Positions 48,080 through 59,230 of a stretch of DNA of 64,000 bases are shown here, one piece after another; position 1 is the stretch's first letter; each line of letters opens with the position of its first letter. The stretch spans positions 113,229,244-113,293,243 of the forward strand of contig NC_135716.1 in the NCBI RefSeq assembly GCF_964656455.1, written 5' to 3'. Source of the DNA: Halichoerus grypus. Lineage: Eukaryota; Chordata; Mammalia; Carnivora; Phocidae. A program made the position numbers and the translations under genes. Under the pieces are notes generated by a model. It did not search any database, was not told where the DNA came from, and saw only the letters and a list, made by a program, of their open reading frames with translations.

Positions 48080-49687
48080 GACTGATAAATTTTTAAATGC
48101 AAGAGAACTTTTAATATTTACTTGGAATTTATATGGGGACATGGTACAAGGTAATGATAAGTGGGTGGCTTTTCCTGCTGGGCAGTCACACTGTTCATTG
48201 AGCCAGCATTCCTCTCCTCTGTTGACTTGCGATTTCTCTTCCATCACGTATCACACACTCGTAGGATTTATTTCTGAGCCACCTGTTCCATTCCCCTGGC
48301 TTGTCCATCTCTTCTTGTGTTATACTCATGCCTGTTTTAACTAGTATTACTAATGGCATTAATTAGTATGCTTAGGGCTAGTATTGTAACAAGGAAGGAA
48401 TGAGGATACTTTTGCACCAGTAGTTAGCAGGTAAGTTTTTAATTATAATTTTATTACTACAAAATGGTATCCTATAAATCTGTTGGCACTTAAATATATT
48501 GAAGACTCCAGAAGTATAACAAAAGCATATTCATTCAGCTTTAAACTGACTTTCTTACATACTTAAGAGTTGTTTTTCTGTTTATTTTTTTGAAACTTCT
48601 CAAAGGGATATTCAGTGCATGTACCATGAGATCTGGTTATAGAGAACTTACTCTGGTCTAAAAGCATTCTGCCATTCAACCTAGGCCAAAACAAAGCAGA
48701 GAAGAATATAAATGAGAAAAGCTGCCACTTCATACTCCGGTATTAGTAAGACAGTTATGGGCATCCTTGAGCAGTAGGATTGTCTTCTTGCCCTGGCCTC
48801 TTGCCTCTCTCCCCTTTTAAAAATACTTTTAAATTTAATTATGAGTAAGTGAGTTTCAAATGATACCTTTTAGTTACTCAAGAGAGAAGTTATATATCCT
48901 TTTACTAATCATCGTAATTCCAGCAAGTATTAGGAATTCCAGAATGTTGATCTCTTATTCTCTTTCAGCCCAGGATCTGCATCCTTGTTTGAATTTAGTA
49001 TCACCCTTGTATATTTATTGTGTCATACAAGTTACAGGAGACACAATTTATTTTATTCTCAAATGTGCAGTCTGCTCTGGATTGATTACTCTGTTTACCA
49101 GAATTTATCTGTTTTCAAATACAGATTTTTAACCAGATGTAATCTGTGCAAGTTTTTCATGTTCTAAGAATTAGCATCTAATCTCTGTTTAGCTGAAATT
49201 TAGTTAGCAATGTTGACACCTCTGCATTTTAACATGGGGATTTCTTTGTGGGACACAATTCCTTTCAATCAACTTAATATCCCATCTTGGTCTCTAAGGG
49301 ACAATAATTGAGTTTAGGCTAGTTTTAAATAGCGATAAGGACAGGGAACACAGATGGGTATTTCATTGATTAACACTAACCCTGGCCTAAGGCCCCAGTG
49401 TCAGGCATTAGATTAGGACATTATGAAGAGAATGACAGAGTTTTGGTACTTTATTCCTCTCAATAACATTCTTTCACATATTAAGTTTATCCCCCCCCTA
49501 GGTAGCTACTTTATCATGCAGAAGACCTTAATCCACTGATGTGACTCTCTCAGCTCTCACTTTGATGCAGCCTCTGTTTACAAGAGTAATGCGGCCTGTG
49601 TAAGACAAAGTACTCGGGACAAGGACAGCTGAATAAGGCTTTTAGATGCACAGTGATCCGACCTAAAAACAAAGCAAAACCCACAAT

Positions 49688-49725
<38 letters not shown>

Positions 49726-51406
49726 ACACACACAGGCACACATGCACACACAAACGCCAATAAAACAGAGGCTTTTTTGGAAATGCAATTATAATGCTTG
49801 CATCCCGAAGAATCAGACATTAGGATTTCATCAAGAAGACCCTATGTTACTGATCTCCTTGTTGGGCACTTTATCTTTTCTTCACCTTTGACCTTTCTTT
49901 CAGGCTCTCTTCAAGGCATCGTGAACGTAAGCCCTTGTGGTGTTCTTTTAGAAGTAGGATTGCTGTCGTCCCCTCTGGTGAATTGAAGCAGCTGCCGGAA
50001 TCAGTGACAAGGTTGGGTCCAGACTTGGTATCCCGGCTGGGAAAGAGATTATGGGTCAGTCCCCAGTGCTAGGATACAAAAGATTCAAGCAGTTCAGGAT
50101 TTTTTGGATATCCGAAAAAGATTTCATGAAATTTGTAAAGATCTAACAGTGCATTGCAGATTTCATGTGGTCTAAATAGCTTATACTAAGTCAAACGCTG
50201 GGTAGTCAGTAAATGGTATTTTCACAGCTCTGCAATTTTTCCGAGATTGAACTGCACGGCAGTAGTTTAATTCTACCAAATAGTGTGGTTAGGGGATGAA
50301 GCAGGTGGCCCTTTACATTTATCTGCTGTAGTTATGACAGGGTATCCTAACTGGAGAGGATCTCTTATATGGTGGAGATGTATGTAGTCACTCTAGTCGA
50401 GTTTAGATGATCATGCGATGCCTTTTCTATCCTCTTTATTCTTCAGAGCACTGGCAAGTTACAAGGTTAGACACGATAGAGAGTTTTTCATATATATAGT
50501 AAAAGGAACAAACGATACGTTATAAGACTTTTATTTTGTTCTTTGTCATCCTCTTCTCTATCACCAAAATCTCAAAGAGAAAAATCTTCTTTATTTATGT
50601 AAAGTTGAGAGCTTTTAAAAAAATTTATAATATTTTTGTCTGAACGCAGCAATGAAGAAAACTGTATTAGAATTACAAGTAGGGTTTGTAAACTTCTGAT
50701 TATCCAAAATACAATGTAACAAAATCTTTAGCATTTTGAAGGGAGAGACTTTAGTCTATTCCTCACAGCCTTGCTCTTCATCTTCTCTCACTTACTTTTG
50801 CCCTAAAGACTTCTTTTTCCCTCCAAAAACTTGAAAGAGACATCTACAAGATGATTGTTGGGCATTGCACAGTGATCCCTGTTTGTTATAGATACAATAC
50901 ATAAAAAAAAAAAAAGCAGGACAGACCCCCATTTTTAAAAGACAATATTTGGCGTAACCTGCGTATCCACATCAGAGACCATTGGAATGACTGAAGAGCA
51001 AGCTGTCTGGCATTGACCATCATGGTGGGCAGGGCACGTGGACATTTATCCAGCACCCCCACAGTGAGTAACTGCTGCCCTTTTTCGTTGAACAGGACTA
51101 ACTTAGCAAGAGTGGCTTTTTCTTTCTTTCTTTTTTTTTTTTTTAGCTCTTCAGAGTGGGTAGTATGTTTGAGAGGTAAACAGTGCTGGTTCATACCACT
51201 CCTTTCCCAATTATTTGGAACCGTGCTAACTCATTTGTTTAGATTAATTCAACAAAAATCCATTGAGAACATAGCATTACCAAAGAGCACATGCTACACA
51301 TATGGAGCACCGACTCTGGAGCTTCCTACCAAGAGCACCACCTCAACTAGGAAAAGACACTTGTCCTATCAGAGAAATACAAAGCTGAAAGAGATCTTAA
51401 AGATCC
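48080..51406. other. Long, mostly unique non-coding stretch
   Basis: No SINE, MIR or exon recognised. Holds a CA microsatellite at 49691-49751, a C-run at 49490-49498, an A-run at 50902-50915 and a T-run at 51129-51144. The 141-codon plus frame 51013-51438 crosses the T-run and has no domain. Confidence 0.5.
49691..49751. repeat. (CA)n microsatellite, interrupted
   Basis: About 15 CA units, then GAGACACACACAGGCACACATG-type interruptions. Confidence 0.97.
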
Positions 51407-51650
51407 TCTGGTTTTGCGGTTCTCAAGAGATCAGTTAAGAGCTCTTTTATTTTATTATTTTATCTTTATGGTGCGCACATTTTGGAGGATATAAAATACT
51501 TCTGTATGTGAGCTTGGTTTCCATTAGGCTGAAAAAAATAATTGCAAATAACTCATTTCAGGAATAGTTAATCTATTTTGGTGGGGGTGGGGATTCCTGA
51601 AGATTTTTTTTTTTTTTTGGCCCCAGTTTGGGAACCTGTGATCTTGTGTG
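51407..51650. mobile_element. Possible hAT-type MITE
   Basis: The ends look like hAT-Charlie terminal repeats: 'tgcggttctcaa' at the left and 'gtttgggaacctgtg' at the right, roughly inverted. The interior is not recognised. Tentative. Confidence 0.35.
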
Positions 51651-51694
51651 ACCTTGTTAGATCAGTGAAGGATTTGAAAACTCAGATCCTGACT

Positions 51695-51722
51695 CCCCGC
51701 CCCCCCGCCCCGCCCACCCCCC
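51695..51722 (-). other. C-tract with G-quadruplex potential on the minus strand
   Basis: Runs of 4, 7, 4, 3 and 6 C separated by single bases, so the minus strand has five G-runs of three or more with one-base loops. It fits the standard intramolecular G-quadruplex pattern. Confidence 0.75.
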
Positions 51723-52390
51723 AAAGATCATAAAGTTAGTTTGAAGCGGAATAAAAACCAGGCTCTGAGTAGTATTGAGTTGTCTAATGAGGGTAGTCAC
51801 AGTTTTTCAGAGAAGAGGTAAAAGTATGGCAATAATTCTTTATTTCCAGACTAGTGGAATTCATCTGAAGGAAAATGCGTTGTTCTATGTAATTAATCTT
51901 TCATTTTAGATGTTGTTGGGAAACTCCTAATGACTAATTTCTCACACCAACCATCACAACAAACAAAAGCATCCTGTGCTACAGCCTCTCTTGGACGCTT
52001 TCACATGACTTTCATCCTCATGATGATTGGCTTTTATGATATTCATATGAGTTTGACCTGAGCCAACAAAAGCCAGGGAGATCGATTAGAGAGGAAAATT
52101 CATCCTTAAATCTTGTGTTCCCGTGAGGGCTGCCTGTGGCCTCTGGGCAGTCAGAAGCTGGCATGTGGCTCCTCTCTGACATCATTCTGAAACAAAAGGA
52201 GGTGGCTGCTGAAGCTCAATCCTTGAAAAATAATAAATAAATTAATAAATAAGTGTCCCTTGGCCCATTCAAGTTACCACCTAAGCTAGTGCTTTCATGC
52301 CATTTAAGTCAGGAATGAAAGCTACTTTATAATGAGGCAAAAATCTGATATGGAAAATGAAGCAGTTGGTCTGAATTCCTAGGTTAGGGG
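51723..52390. other. Unique non-coding DNA
   Basis: No repeat except an (AATA)-like tract at 52226-52252. No exon recognised. Confidence 0.45.
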
Positions 52391-52445
52391 TTTTGGGGTT
52401 TTTTTTTTTTTTTTTTTTGGTTTTTTTTTTTTTGTTTTGTTTTTA
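52391..52445. repeat. Long T-rich tract
   Basis: About 50 bases, T with scattered G. No SINE or L1 body is attached on either side, so it is not an ordinary retroposon tail. Confidence 0.9.
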
Positions 52446-52539
52446 TTAATAATTTGCTCATCTCACGCTGGTGGATTTGGTCTCTTGTATTCTCTGGCAG
52501 TCAAGGAAAAGTTAGCTCAAGTTTTGCTCCCTCTGCCAT

Positions 52540-52930
52540 TAACAGATGGCACGCAGATCTAAGCATAATCTGTGGCTCCCGGGCCACAGGCAAAGGGTGA
52601 GGGCCGCTCCCCTGTGGACACCCTCAAAAGGCCCTAAGCTTGAGTAGCACAAATGAAAAGGTCTAGTGCTGGTGTTAATTACGCAGAAACCACACAGAAA
52701 GTGCTGGCTGTTACTGAGTTGAGAGGTTGGGCATCTCTTCTTCCCCAGATAAAAGGCTTGATATGAAAACATTTTGCAGAGGACAATGAAGTGAAGATTA
52801 GCATAATCTTCTGCAGTATCCTCAGTAAGCTATCCATGAGTGAGTTGCTTTTTTCTCATTCCTTCAGCTCTAATGTCTGGATTTAAGGAATGGTATTGTT
52901 AAAAGTAGGCTTTGTCCTTGGAGCCTGACA
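52540..52930. promoter_or_regulatory. Candidate conserved non-coding element
   Basis: Repeat-free. Contains 'gtgttaattacgcagaaaccacac' in pieces: a TTAATTA homeodomain site near 52673-52681 followed within 10 bp by AACCACA, the RUNX core. Further on lies a perfect palindrome GAAGATTA-GCA-TAATCTTC (52793-52811) with two inverted TAATCT bicoid/PITX/OTX-type sites. Inferred from motif clustering. Confidence 0.3.
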
Positions 52931-53430
52931 GTTGTGTTTTTCCCGCCTTCATGTGATCATCCCAGTTGCTAGTCTCCTGCTCTTTGGGTAGGGAGACAAT
53001 GGAGGGAAAAATGAAGTGTCAGTTCATTGACAGAACCTCTCTGTGCTATGTTAGTCTTAATCCAGACTCTTCAGGGTTTTTTCTTTTCTTTCTCTCGCTC
53101 TCCCTCTCTTTTTTAAAACCTCTCTCACCATGCTCCCTGTTTGAATAGGGGAAGTCTGTTTAATATCATTCAGAGGAAAATGTAGAGCAAGTAACACTGG
53201 ACTTTGGTGCTTTAGGCAGCTTTAAACTTAAACAAATTCCAATCGTGTTGTTGTTTTCTCTGTACTTCAGTCAGAACACTAAACTGCCATTGTGACATTT
53301 TATATCAAAATATGGGTAGCTCTTAAAAGGGTTATTCAGATGTATGCAACCCAAAGCCTTGAGTGTTGGGTTTTTTCATGAGGAGAGTTTAACCACTTGT
53401 GCAGTGCAGCCTAATGGGGTTCTCTCGGGG
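52931..53430. other. Unique non-coding DNA
   Basis: Pyrimidine-rich patch at 53077-53130. No gene recognised. Confidence 0.45.
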
Positions 53431-53439
53431 GCTGGTCCG

Positions 53440-53510
53440 GTGGTTAATGCACTAGTTTGTTCGCCACTTTGATCCTGGCTGCCCTGTTTTAAGTCTTGCT
53501 AGGACTGGTT
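53440..53510 (+). mobile_element. Possible MIR-like or other tRNA-derived SINE remnant
   Basis: 'ccggtggttaatgcactagt' then 'gatcctggctgccctg' resembles the MIR head with a deletion between the two boxes. Weak. Confidence 0.25.
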
Positions 53511-53584
53511 AAGCTAGTGCTCTGTAACCCCGGGGATAACTTGAGGGTTCTGAAAGTTATGAGGCACGGTCCCCAAGATCAAAA

Positions 53585-53790
53585 TATAAAAATAGGTCTG
53601 GGGTCAGGGAACTCGACAGGCCCCCGGAAGCTCTTCGCTCTTACAGCTGGAGACTGTCTCTTATGTATTTAGAATTCGTCATTAGGATTCTGACAGAGAA
53701 GTGCAGTATGGGATGGCTGCAGGGCAGGCTCTTTGAATCTTCTCTCTGATAAAAAAAAAACCCAACTTCTGGCTGCTGACAGGAGACAAG
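53585..53790 (+). promoter_or_regulatory. Candidate TATA promoter with non-coding first exon
   Basis: TATAAAAA at 53585-53592 precedes a CpG-containing stretch ('ggaactcgacaggcccccgg'). About 200 bp downstream lies a strong 5' splice site, ACAAG|GTGAGT, with the exon side ending at 53790. The region has no repeat. This could be a tissue-specific alternative first exon on the plus strand, but each signal alone occurs by chance and there is no coding frame. Speculative. Confidence 0.2.
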
Positions 53791-54294
53791 GTGAGTACAA
53801 GGAGCGAATTAAAAAGCAGCTTATGTCTATTGATGGCTGAAGAAGGGTTAGAATGGCTGAGTTTTGAGTTTGGGTGAAAACTCCAGAGTTTATTTGTTAT
53901 ACCAGGTGAGTTTTGGGGGAGTCACTGGTGTTTTTTCAAAGGCCTAGAGAGCCCATGAGGGCCCGTGTCACACAATTTGTTGACCTTTCCAGAGTTCCAC
54001 TGACACCAGTTTTGACATGGATTCCATTCTGGACCTAGATTGCCTACTTGTTGTTCTGCCTACGTCCTAGAAGAATTTGGCATTTGACCCATCAAATTTA
54101 AATCCCATCTACTTTTGGAGAGCAGGGAAAACCTGTATAGTCTACTTGGGGAGATAAGACCCATGAGCTTCCCTACCTACTAACACAGTAAAAGAGCCCA
54201 GTGAACAAAGTGTGGAATAAATCCAAAGAAGATAGCCAGAATTCCTGGAGAAGATGGGATTTGAGTTGTCTGAGAACCTTTTGAACTTGAACTC
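53791..54294. other. Unique non-coding DNA
   Basis: Nothing recognised. Confidence 0.45.
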
Positions 54295-54500
54295 TCATAA
54301 CACTTGATTTCATCTCCTTAAGGCACTTAGCTCTGTCTCCTGACTATTTATCATAATTAATTTTATCATGATTGCTGCTCCTAGGAATCTCCCTGAGAGC
54401 AGGTCCTCATCTTACTCATTTTTTTAATCGTCCGTTAACACTTAGCACGTGCTGGTCCAGAATAGGAACTCAAATAATGTTTGTTAGATGAACGAATATA
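54295..54500 (+). mobile_element. L2 3' end
   Basis: 'cataacacttgatttcatct', 'atctccctgagagcaggtcc', 'gtccagaataggaactcaaa' and 'taatgtttgttagatgaacg' match the sense L2 terminus. Confidence 0.75.
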
Positions 54501-54689
54501 GGTTAGAGGGGTGATGTAATAGTGCATAGAGGGGGGTACTGGAGATTTTATTTCCATTTGTGTACCCTTAGATCATTACTCTGGTTCACCTCTGTATCTT
54601 TCCATATATCCAGCAGCTTTGAATAAGTATGTGAATTTTGAATGAAGACACCTAGAACATCTCTCTCTCCACAGCCTAACCAAATGCCC

Positions 54690-54870
54690 TGCCCACACCA
54701 TTTTTACATCTCTTGAAATCCCACTTCCTCAGTGAAACCCTTGTCTCTGGATCAGGAAAGTGCTCACGTTCCCCTCTCAATCCCCTCCTCGCTCCCCATG
54801 TGAAGCACAGAGGAGTCTAGTTCTGCTGCCTTTGTTTTCCATTATTCAAAATTTTTACAAGCGTATTGTC
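54690..54870 (+). mobile_element. L2 fragment
   Basis: 'tctcttgaaatcccacttcc' with 'tcagtgaaacccttgtctct' is the L2 block that normally lies upstream of the 3' end. Because it follows rather than precedes the piece at 54295-54500, it is a separate copy or a rearranged one. Confidence 0.6.
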
Positions 54871-56865
54871 TCTGATCTCTGTTCCAATCATCTACCTTTC
54901 CTAGTTCCATCTCTAAAATACTTTGAACATTGACTTACTTTACCTAGGTAGCTACTTGAGTAGTGGGTCAGTGTCCCCATCTTGGGGCTATCTGTACAGT
55001 GCATTGACTGGCAAGTCTAAGTTTCTGGAAGTCACTGGGGTCATGCAATTGACTAGTGAGAACATCAGCTCAGTGCTTGGTGCAGTTAGAAACTCTGTCC
55101 TTTTTTTGATAATAAAATAAGTCCTCTGTTTCTTCCTGAACATTTTTGGCGATGTTAAATTAATGACACTGCTGTAGCTTGAGAAATTCGGTAGCTTGTC
55201 AGGTTCCTTTTTGCTGGAAACATGCTATGGCATTAGTAGTAAGAACAGTTGACTGTGCTGTTCTTTTCAAAATATCTTTTAGGAATGGGAATGGGAAGTT
55301 GCTGGGTGATACAAAGGGTGGGTGGTATGCTAATGGCAGAGTATCTTCTAGAATTATTTTGGAATGGCTTGTTGAGATAGTTTATTATTCTATTCATTTC
55401 CTCCTCCAGGTAACTATATGACCAACCTAAAGCAGGAGGACAGGCTGGAAATGGCTAACGTAAACCACTCAGGCCAGGCAGTGGCCTATGGTGGCTGCTC
55501 ACTTCGAACTCCGTGAACACTTTCTTTTGAGTGCCCCAGCTGTGCTATAACAAAGTGGCTCCATCTCAGCCTTTGTTATTTTTGTCATATAAAAATGTCT
55601 CTTTGTATTTCTGTTTTTATTTCTGTTGTCTTGGATCTAGAGCATTGTATTCTCTCAGATTCCATCTTCTGAAGAAACCCGCAGTTGCCAGTCATGTATT
55701 GTTAATATCAGTTCTACATAATGGCCCCCGAAGTCTGGAACACTGAACATTATTTTGTGGGGAGGGGAACAAAATAGCTAGTACCGTGGCTTCCAGATTC
55801 CCCGGGCTGGTCCGAACCGTGCAGGATGGAGCCCCCAGGAGAGGCCGGGCATCCGGGCCTCACTACAGAGCCTTAGCGCAGGGCGAGTGGGAAACAGTTC
55901 TGAGGTCCAAATAGGATGACAGGATGATGTGTGGTTGAGAGAGAAAGGCCGAGTTAAGCCCTGGGTAAAGGAAAAGGGGGGTGGGGGGAGAAATCCTGCT
56001 GCACAGAGTTGGCTGGGAGGGTGTGGTTGGACACTTGAGAATCTTCCTAGCTCGTCACTGGGGCAGGTGGTGAACAATGCAGTGTCTTCCTTGTCACAAT
56101 GGGATGGCTGCCCCTGGGCTGCACGCAGTGGGCAGTGGCCCACGGGAATTTTGGACACTATTACAAAGCAATGAACGTTAGCAGGATCCCAACAATACCC
56201 TATTTGATAGTTGACAAGCAGTTACAACTTAACTAGTTTGGGTAGTGTAGAGATCTGTCTCTTTGGGATTGCTTGGGGCAGAGACATTATAAACTTCATG
56301 CACATTGTCAGCTGTGTTTTGCCACACGTGATAATTTTGACTTTTCTGATGGAGTGAGGGTGGGGTGGGTGAGTCAGACCAGTGCCCGCCAGCACTGAGC
56401 CAGTCAGGTTGATTGTGTGTTGTTTTCAGGGACTATATGTCTTTTTGTTTTGGTAAAATACCATGGAAAAAAGCTGTTATAACACCTATTACAACATTTC
56501 CAGAGTGACCCAGCAGGAGGAAAAACATTCAGGGGAGAGATATTGGAATGTAGAGACAAAATAGCTGGGTCTAAGGAGGGCTGTGGAAAAATGGGGGGAG
56601 CAGGAGCTAAATGTAGCAATTATGTGAAAATCATAGTGTCTCTACCGGACTTTGGGTTTCCCACCCTTGATGGATTATCACCATTTAATGGCCCATCAAC
56701 CTGTGGGAGCAGTCAGCAGGGGAGGGTACAGTTTGGACCTGATGCCCAAACCGTTAAGACCGTATACTCACTGAAGATTTAAAGAATTCTGAATAGTCAC
56801 TATAGTGCCTGAAAACTCAAAGGTTATGTGTTCTCCAAGCCCTCTCTACTTCTTAGGCCTAATGG
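54871..56865. other. Mostly unique non-coding DNA
   Basis: No repeat recognised. A small CpG cluster lies at 55799-55892, too short for a CpG island by usual criteria. A 126-codon minus-strand frame (55778-56158) covers it but shows no domain, and its proline/serine-rich composition follows the local base content. Confidence 0.5.
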
Positions 56866-57330
56866 ATTTTTTTAAATTGAGATATAATTGGCATATAACA
56901 TTATATAGTTGAGTCTTGAACAGCATGAGCTTAAACTGTGCAGGTCCACTTATACACGGATTTTTTTTTTTTTTTTTGATAAACACAGTAGAGTACTATA
57001 CATGTATTTTCTCATAATTTTTTAAATATTTTCTCCAGCTTACTTTAAGAACACAGTATATACTATATATAACCTACAAAATATGTTTTAACTGATTATG
57101 TTATCGGTAAGGCCTCCAGTCAGCAGTAAGCAATTAGTAGTTAAGTTTTGGTGGGAGTGAAAAGTTACACGTGGATTTTTGAGCCCCATATTGTTCAAGG
57201 GTCCACTGTATTAGTTTTAGGTGTATAACATAATGATTCGATATATGTATACATTTTGAAGTGATCACTACAGTGAGTCTAGTTAACAACCTTCACCACA
57301 GTTACCCATTTTTCTAAGGGACTCCTAGCA
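56866..57330 (-). mobile_element. Old L1 3' end, split by a Tigger MITE
   Basis: Left part 'taaattgagatataattggc' with 'atataacattata'; right part 'ttagttttaggtgtataaca' with 'taatgattcgatat' and 'gatcactacagtgagtctag'. The two parts join into one continuous antisense L1M text once the insert and one TA are removed. Confidence 0.85.
56906..57208. mobile_element. Tigger-group (mariner) MITE
   Basis: The ends 'tagttgagtcttgaac' and 'gttcaagggtccactg' are diverged inverted copies of each other, flanked by TA at 56904-56905 and 57209-57210, the TA duplication expected of mariner-type elements. The interior has 'aacacagtagagtactatac', 'ccagcttactttaagaacac' and 'gattatgttatcggtaaggc'. A T-run expanded at 56961-56976. 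No transposase. Confidence 0.85.
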
Positions 57331-57479
57331 TGATGGAGAGGCTATACTTTCTTTACTACAGATTGCTTTACCTATGGAGGAGTAGAGGGTGGGAGTCACG
57401 TGAGCATGAATTTATTGAACATTTTTCCAGCTCTGTGGTAAGAGGAGAAACGGAAGTCTCACTGCTGTCGAATGAAGGT
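57331..57479. other. Short unassigned non-coding stretch
   Basis: Nothing recognised apart from a faint repeat-like 'aatttattgaacatttttcc'. Confidence 0.4.
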
Positions 57480-57690
57480 GGTGTGATACCAGGAAAAGAG
57501 CAATGGATATGGAGCCTGGGGATGGGCTTTGATTCCCAGCTCTCCACGTAGTGAATACTGTGGCATAAATGAGGTCTTCAGCCTCGATTTTGTGAGCTGT
57601 GAAATCAAGGTGTCTGCAGAATCTGTCTGCCTCAGTGGGCCCTATGAAGATAAAACGAGGTAGTGTGTCTGCAAGTACGGAAGTGTCCTG
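57480..57690 (+). mobile_element. MIR, diverged
   Basis: 'ggagcctggggatgggcttt' with 'gattcccagctctcc', 'gcctcgattttgtgagctgt' with 'gaaatc', and 'ctatgaagataaaacgaggt' follow MIR order. Confidence 0.6.
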
Positions 57691-58842
57691 CAACTCTGAT
57701 ATTTTATTTGCAAGACGGATGTGTGTGAAGAAGAAACGAATACTTTCTATAATTAAAAGTACATTTAATTAATTATTTAAGGTAGCTGTGGTAAGTGCGG
57801 TAAGAGCCAGAACAGGGAGAAGTGGGCACGGACCACAGCAGCCAGCGAAGGTTTTGGTTTATTTCCTTGTGCTGCCTGCACTGACTCGTTGCTCATCTTT
57901 CTGAATGTCTTCTTACCCTTGAACAAAGCCGACGTAGTTAGCCCTGGCTGCCTTTGTTCCCTGACAGTAGTTAAAGCTTCAATTAGGCTAGTATCCATTG
58001 AAAGTTGACATACCCATTTCTTCTACGTATTTGTACAGACACAGAAGCAAGTCTGTATTTGGGTTGTGTTTTGGCAGGGTTTGAAGTCATGTTCAAAGAT
58101 CTAAAAGAATTGAATGACTGAGGACACAGACTAGAATTCTAACCTTCAGTTTATGTGCAAAATCAAAAACATGCAAAGTTTGTGGTATCTGAGCTTCATC
58201 TGATCGTTGGTACATGAAAGTGTAAAAAGCAGGCCCAGAATAGGAGTCTTGTCAGTTTGAATGTTAGTTAAATAAGTACATAAGATAAACAGTTCATGGA
58301 AGGTTATGCAGCTGAATTTTCAATCAGAATGCACATGAGACTCCCGCAGTACCATCTCCTGATAATCAGAGCCTATTGGATTTGTTGCTTATCCGACTTC
58401 TGTAGACAAGGTTGTGAGTTTCAATGCTGTGAGCTTTAATATGCCCACATTTTCCTCTCTCTGGAACTTTGTTAGGTCTGCCAACTCAAACCCCACTTTT
58501 CCTGCCTTCACATTGTTTAGGAAATTGTTAACACCCCCTAAGTTCTGCCACCCCTGCACTCCCTCCATCTCGTTTCTCTGACAGATGCTCTGTTTGAGTG
58601 CTGGAGTTGGTTGGACTTCCCAGACACTTTTTGTCTTCTTAGAAGAGGGATTTCATCCTGAAGTGAAGGTTCCTGGTGGCCATGGAGTAGGAAAGGACGC
58701 TGGACCCTGGGGTGTGGATGGACTGACTGTGGGGACTGAGAATTGTCTCAGATAGCCATTTGTGTTCCTGTCTTAGGCTCTCCACAATCAGGGCAAGGAT
58801 CACGATTACAATGGTGTACTTCAAGTATTTGTGGAATGCGGC
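57691..58842. other. Mostly unique non-coding DNA
   Basis: No gene or clear repeat recognised. It includes TTAATTAATTATTTAAGG near 57767-57782. Confidence 0.45.
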
Positions 58843-59097
58843 AGTATGTGTAGTGGGTAAAAGTGATGGCTTCGGAGCCAAACAGACCTGAGTTTGAACC
58901 CTGCTTCTTCCACTTGCTGGTCGTAGGACCCTGGGAAAGTTTTTTAACCTCTGTGAGCACATCATTTTTATTTTATAGAAGAAGCAACTGAAGACCTACC
59001 ATTGATGGTTGTCATGAGAGTTTAATAGTATGAACTTGATAAAGAATTTTGAAGAATCACTGCTTGTCACAGAGTCAGCACTTAGTAAATGGCAACT
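58843..59097 (+). mobile_element. MIR, nearly full length
   Basis: 'tgtagtgggtaaaagtgatg', 'cagacctgagtttgaaccct', 'ggaccctgggaaagtttttt' with 'aacctctgtgag', 'gatggttgtcatgagagttt' and 'agtcagcacttagtaaatgg' follow MIR order. Confidence 0.92.
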
Positions 59098-59213
59098 GAT
59101 CATCATCATCTTTACAATGAGATTCATGAAAGAATGGTAAATACTAGTCTGCTGCATTTTCCCCGTCTTTTTTTTTTTTTTTTTTTTTTTTAAAGAGAGG
59201 GGAGAGGGGCAAA

Positions 59214-59230
59214 GGGAGAGAGAGATTCTT
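59214..59230. repeat. Target-site duplication of the L1, left copy
   Basis: GGGAGAGAGAGATTCTT, 17 bp, identical to 60108-60124. The L1 poly-A (as T) starts at 59231. Confidence 0.97.

Noticed and set aside
48421..48440. 'ttagcaggtaagtttt' as a splice donor
   Set aside because: A good donor match, but with no promoter, acceptor or open frame upstream.
49691..49751. Repeated units considered as a CRISPR-like array
   Set aside because: It is a plain CA microsatellite with no unique spacers, in a mammalian genome.
51013..51438. 141-codon plus-strand frame
   Set aside because: Contains a phenylalanine run from a T-tract, has no known domain, and shows no splice or promoter context.
55778..56158. 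126-codon minus-strand frame over the CpG cluster
   Set aside because: Composition follows local GC content, no homologous domain recognised, and an overlapping plus frame is equally open.
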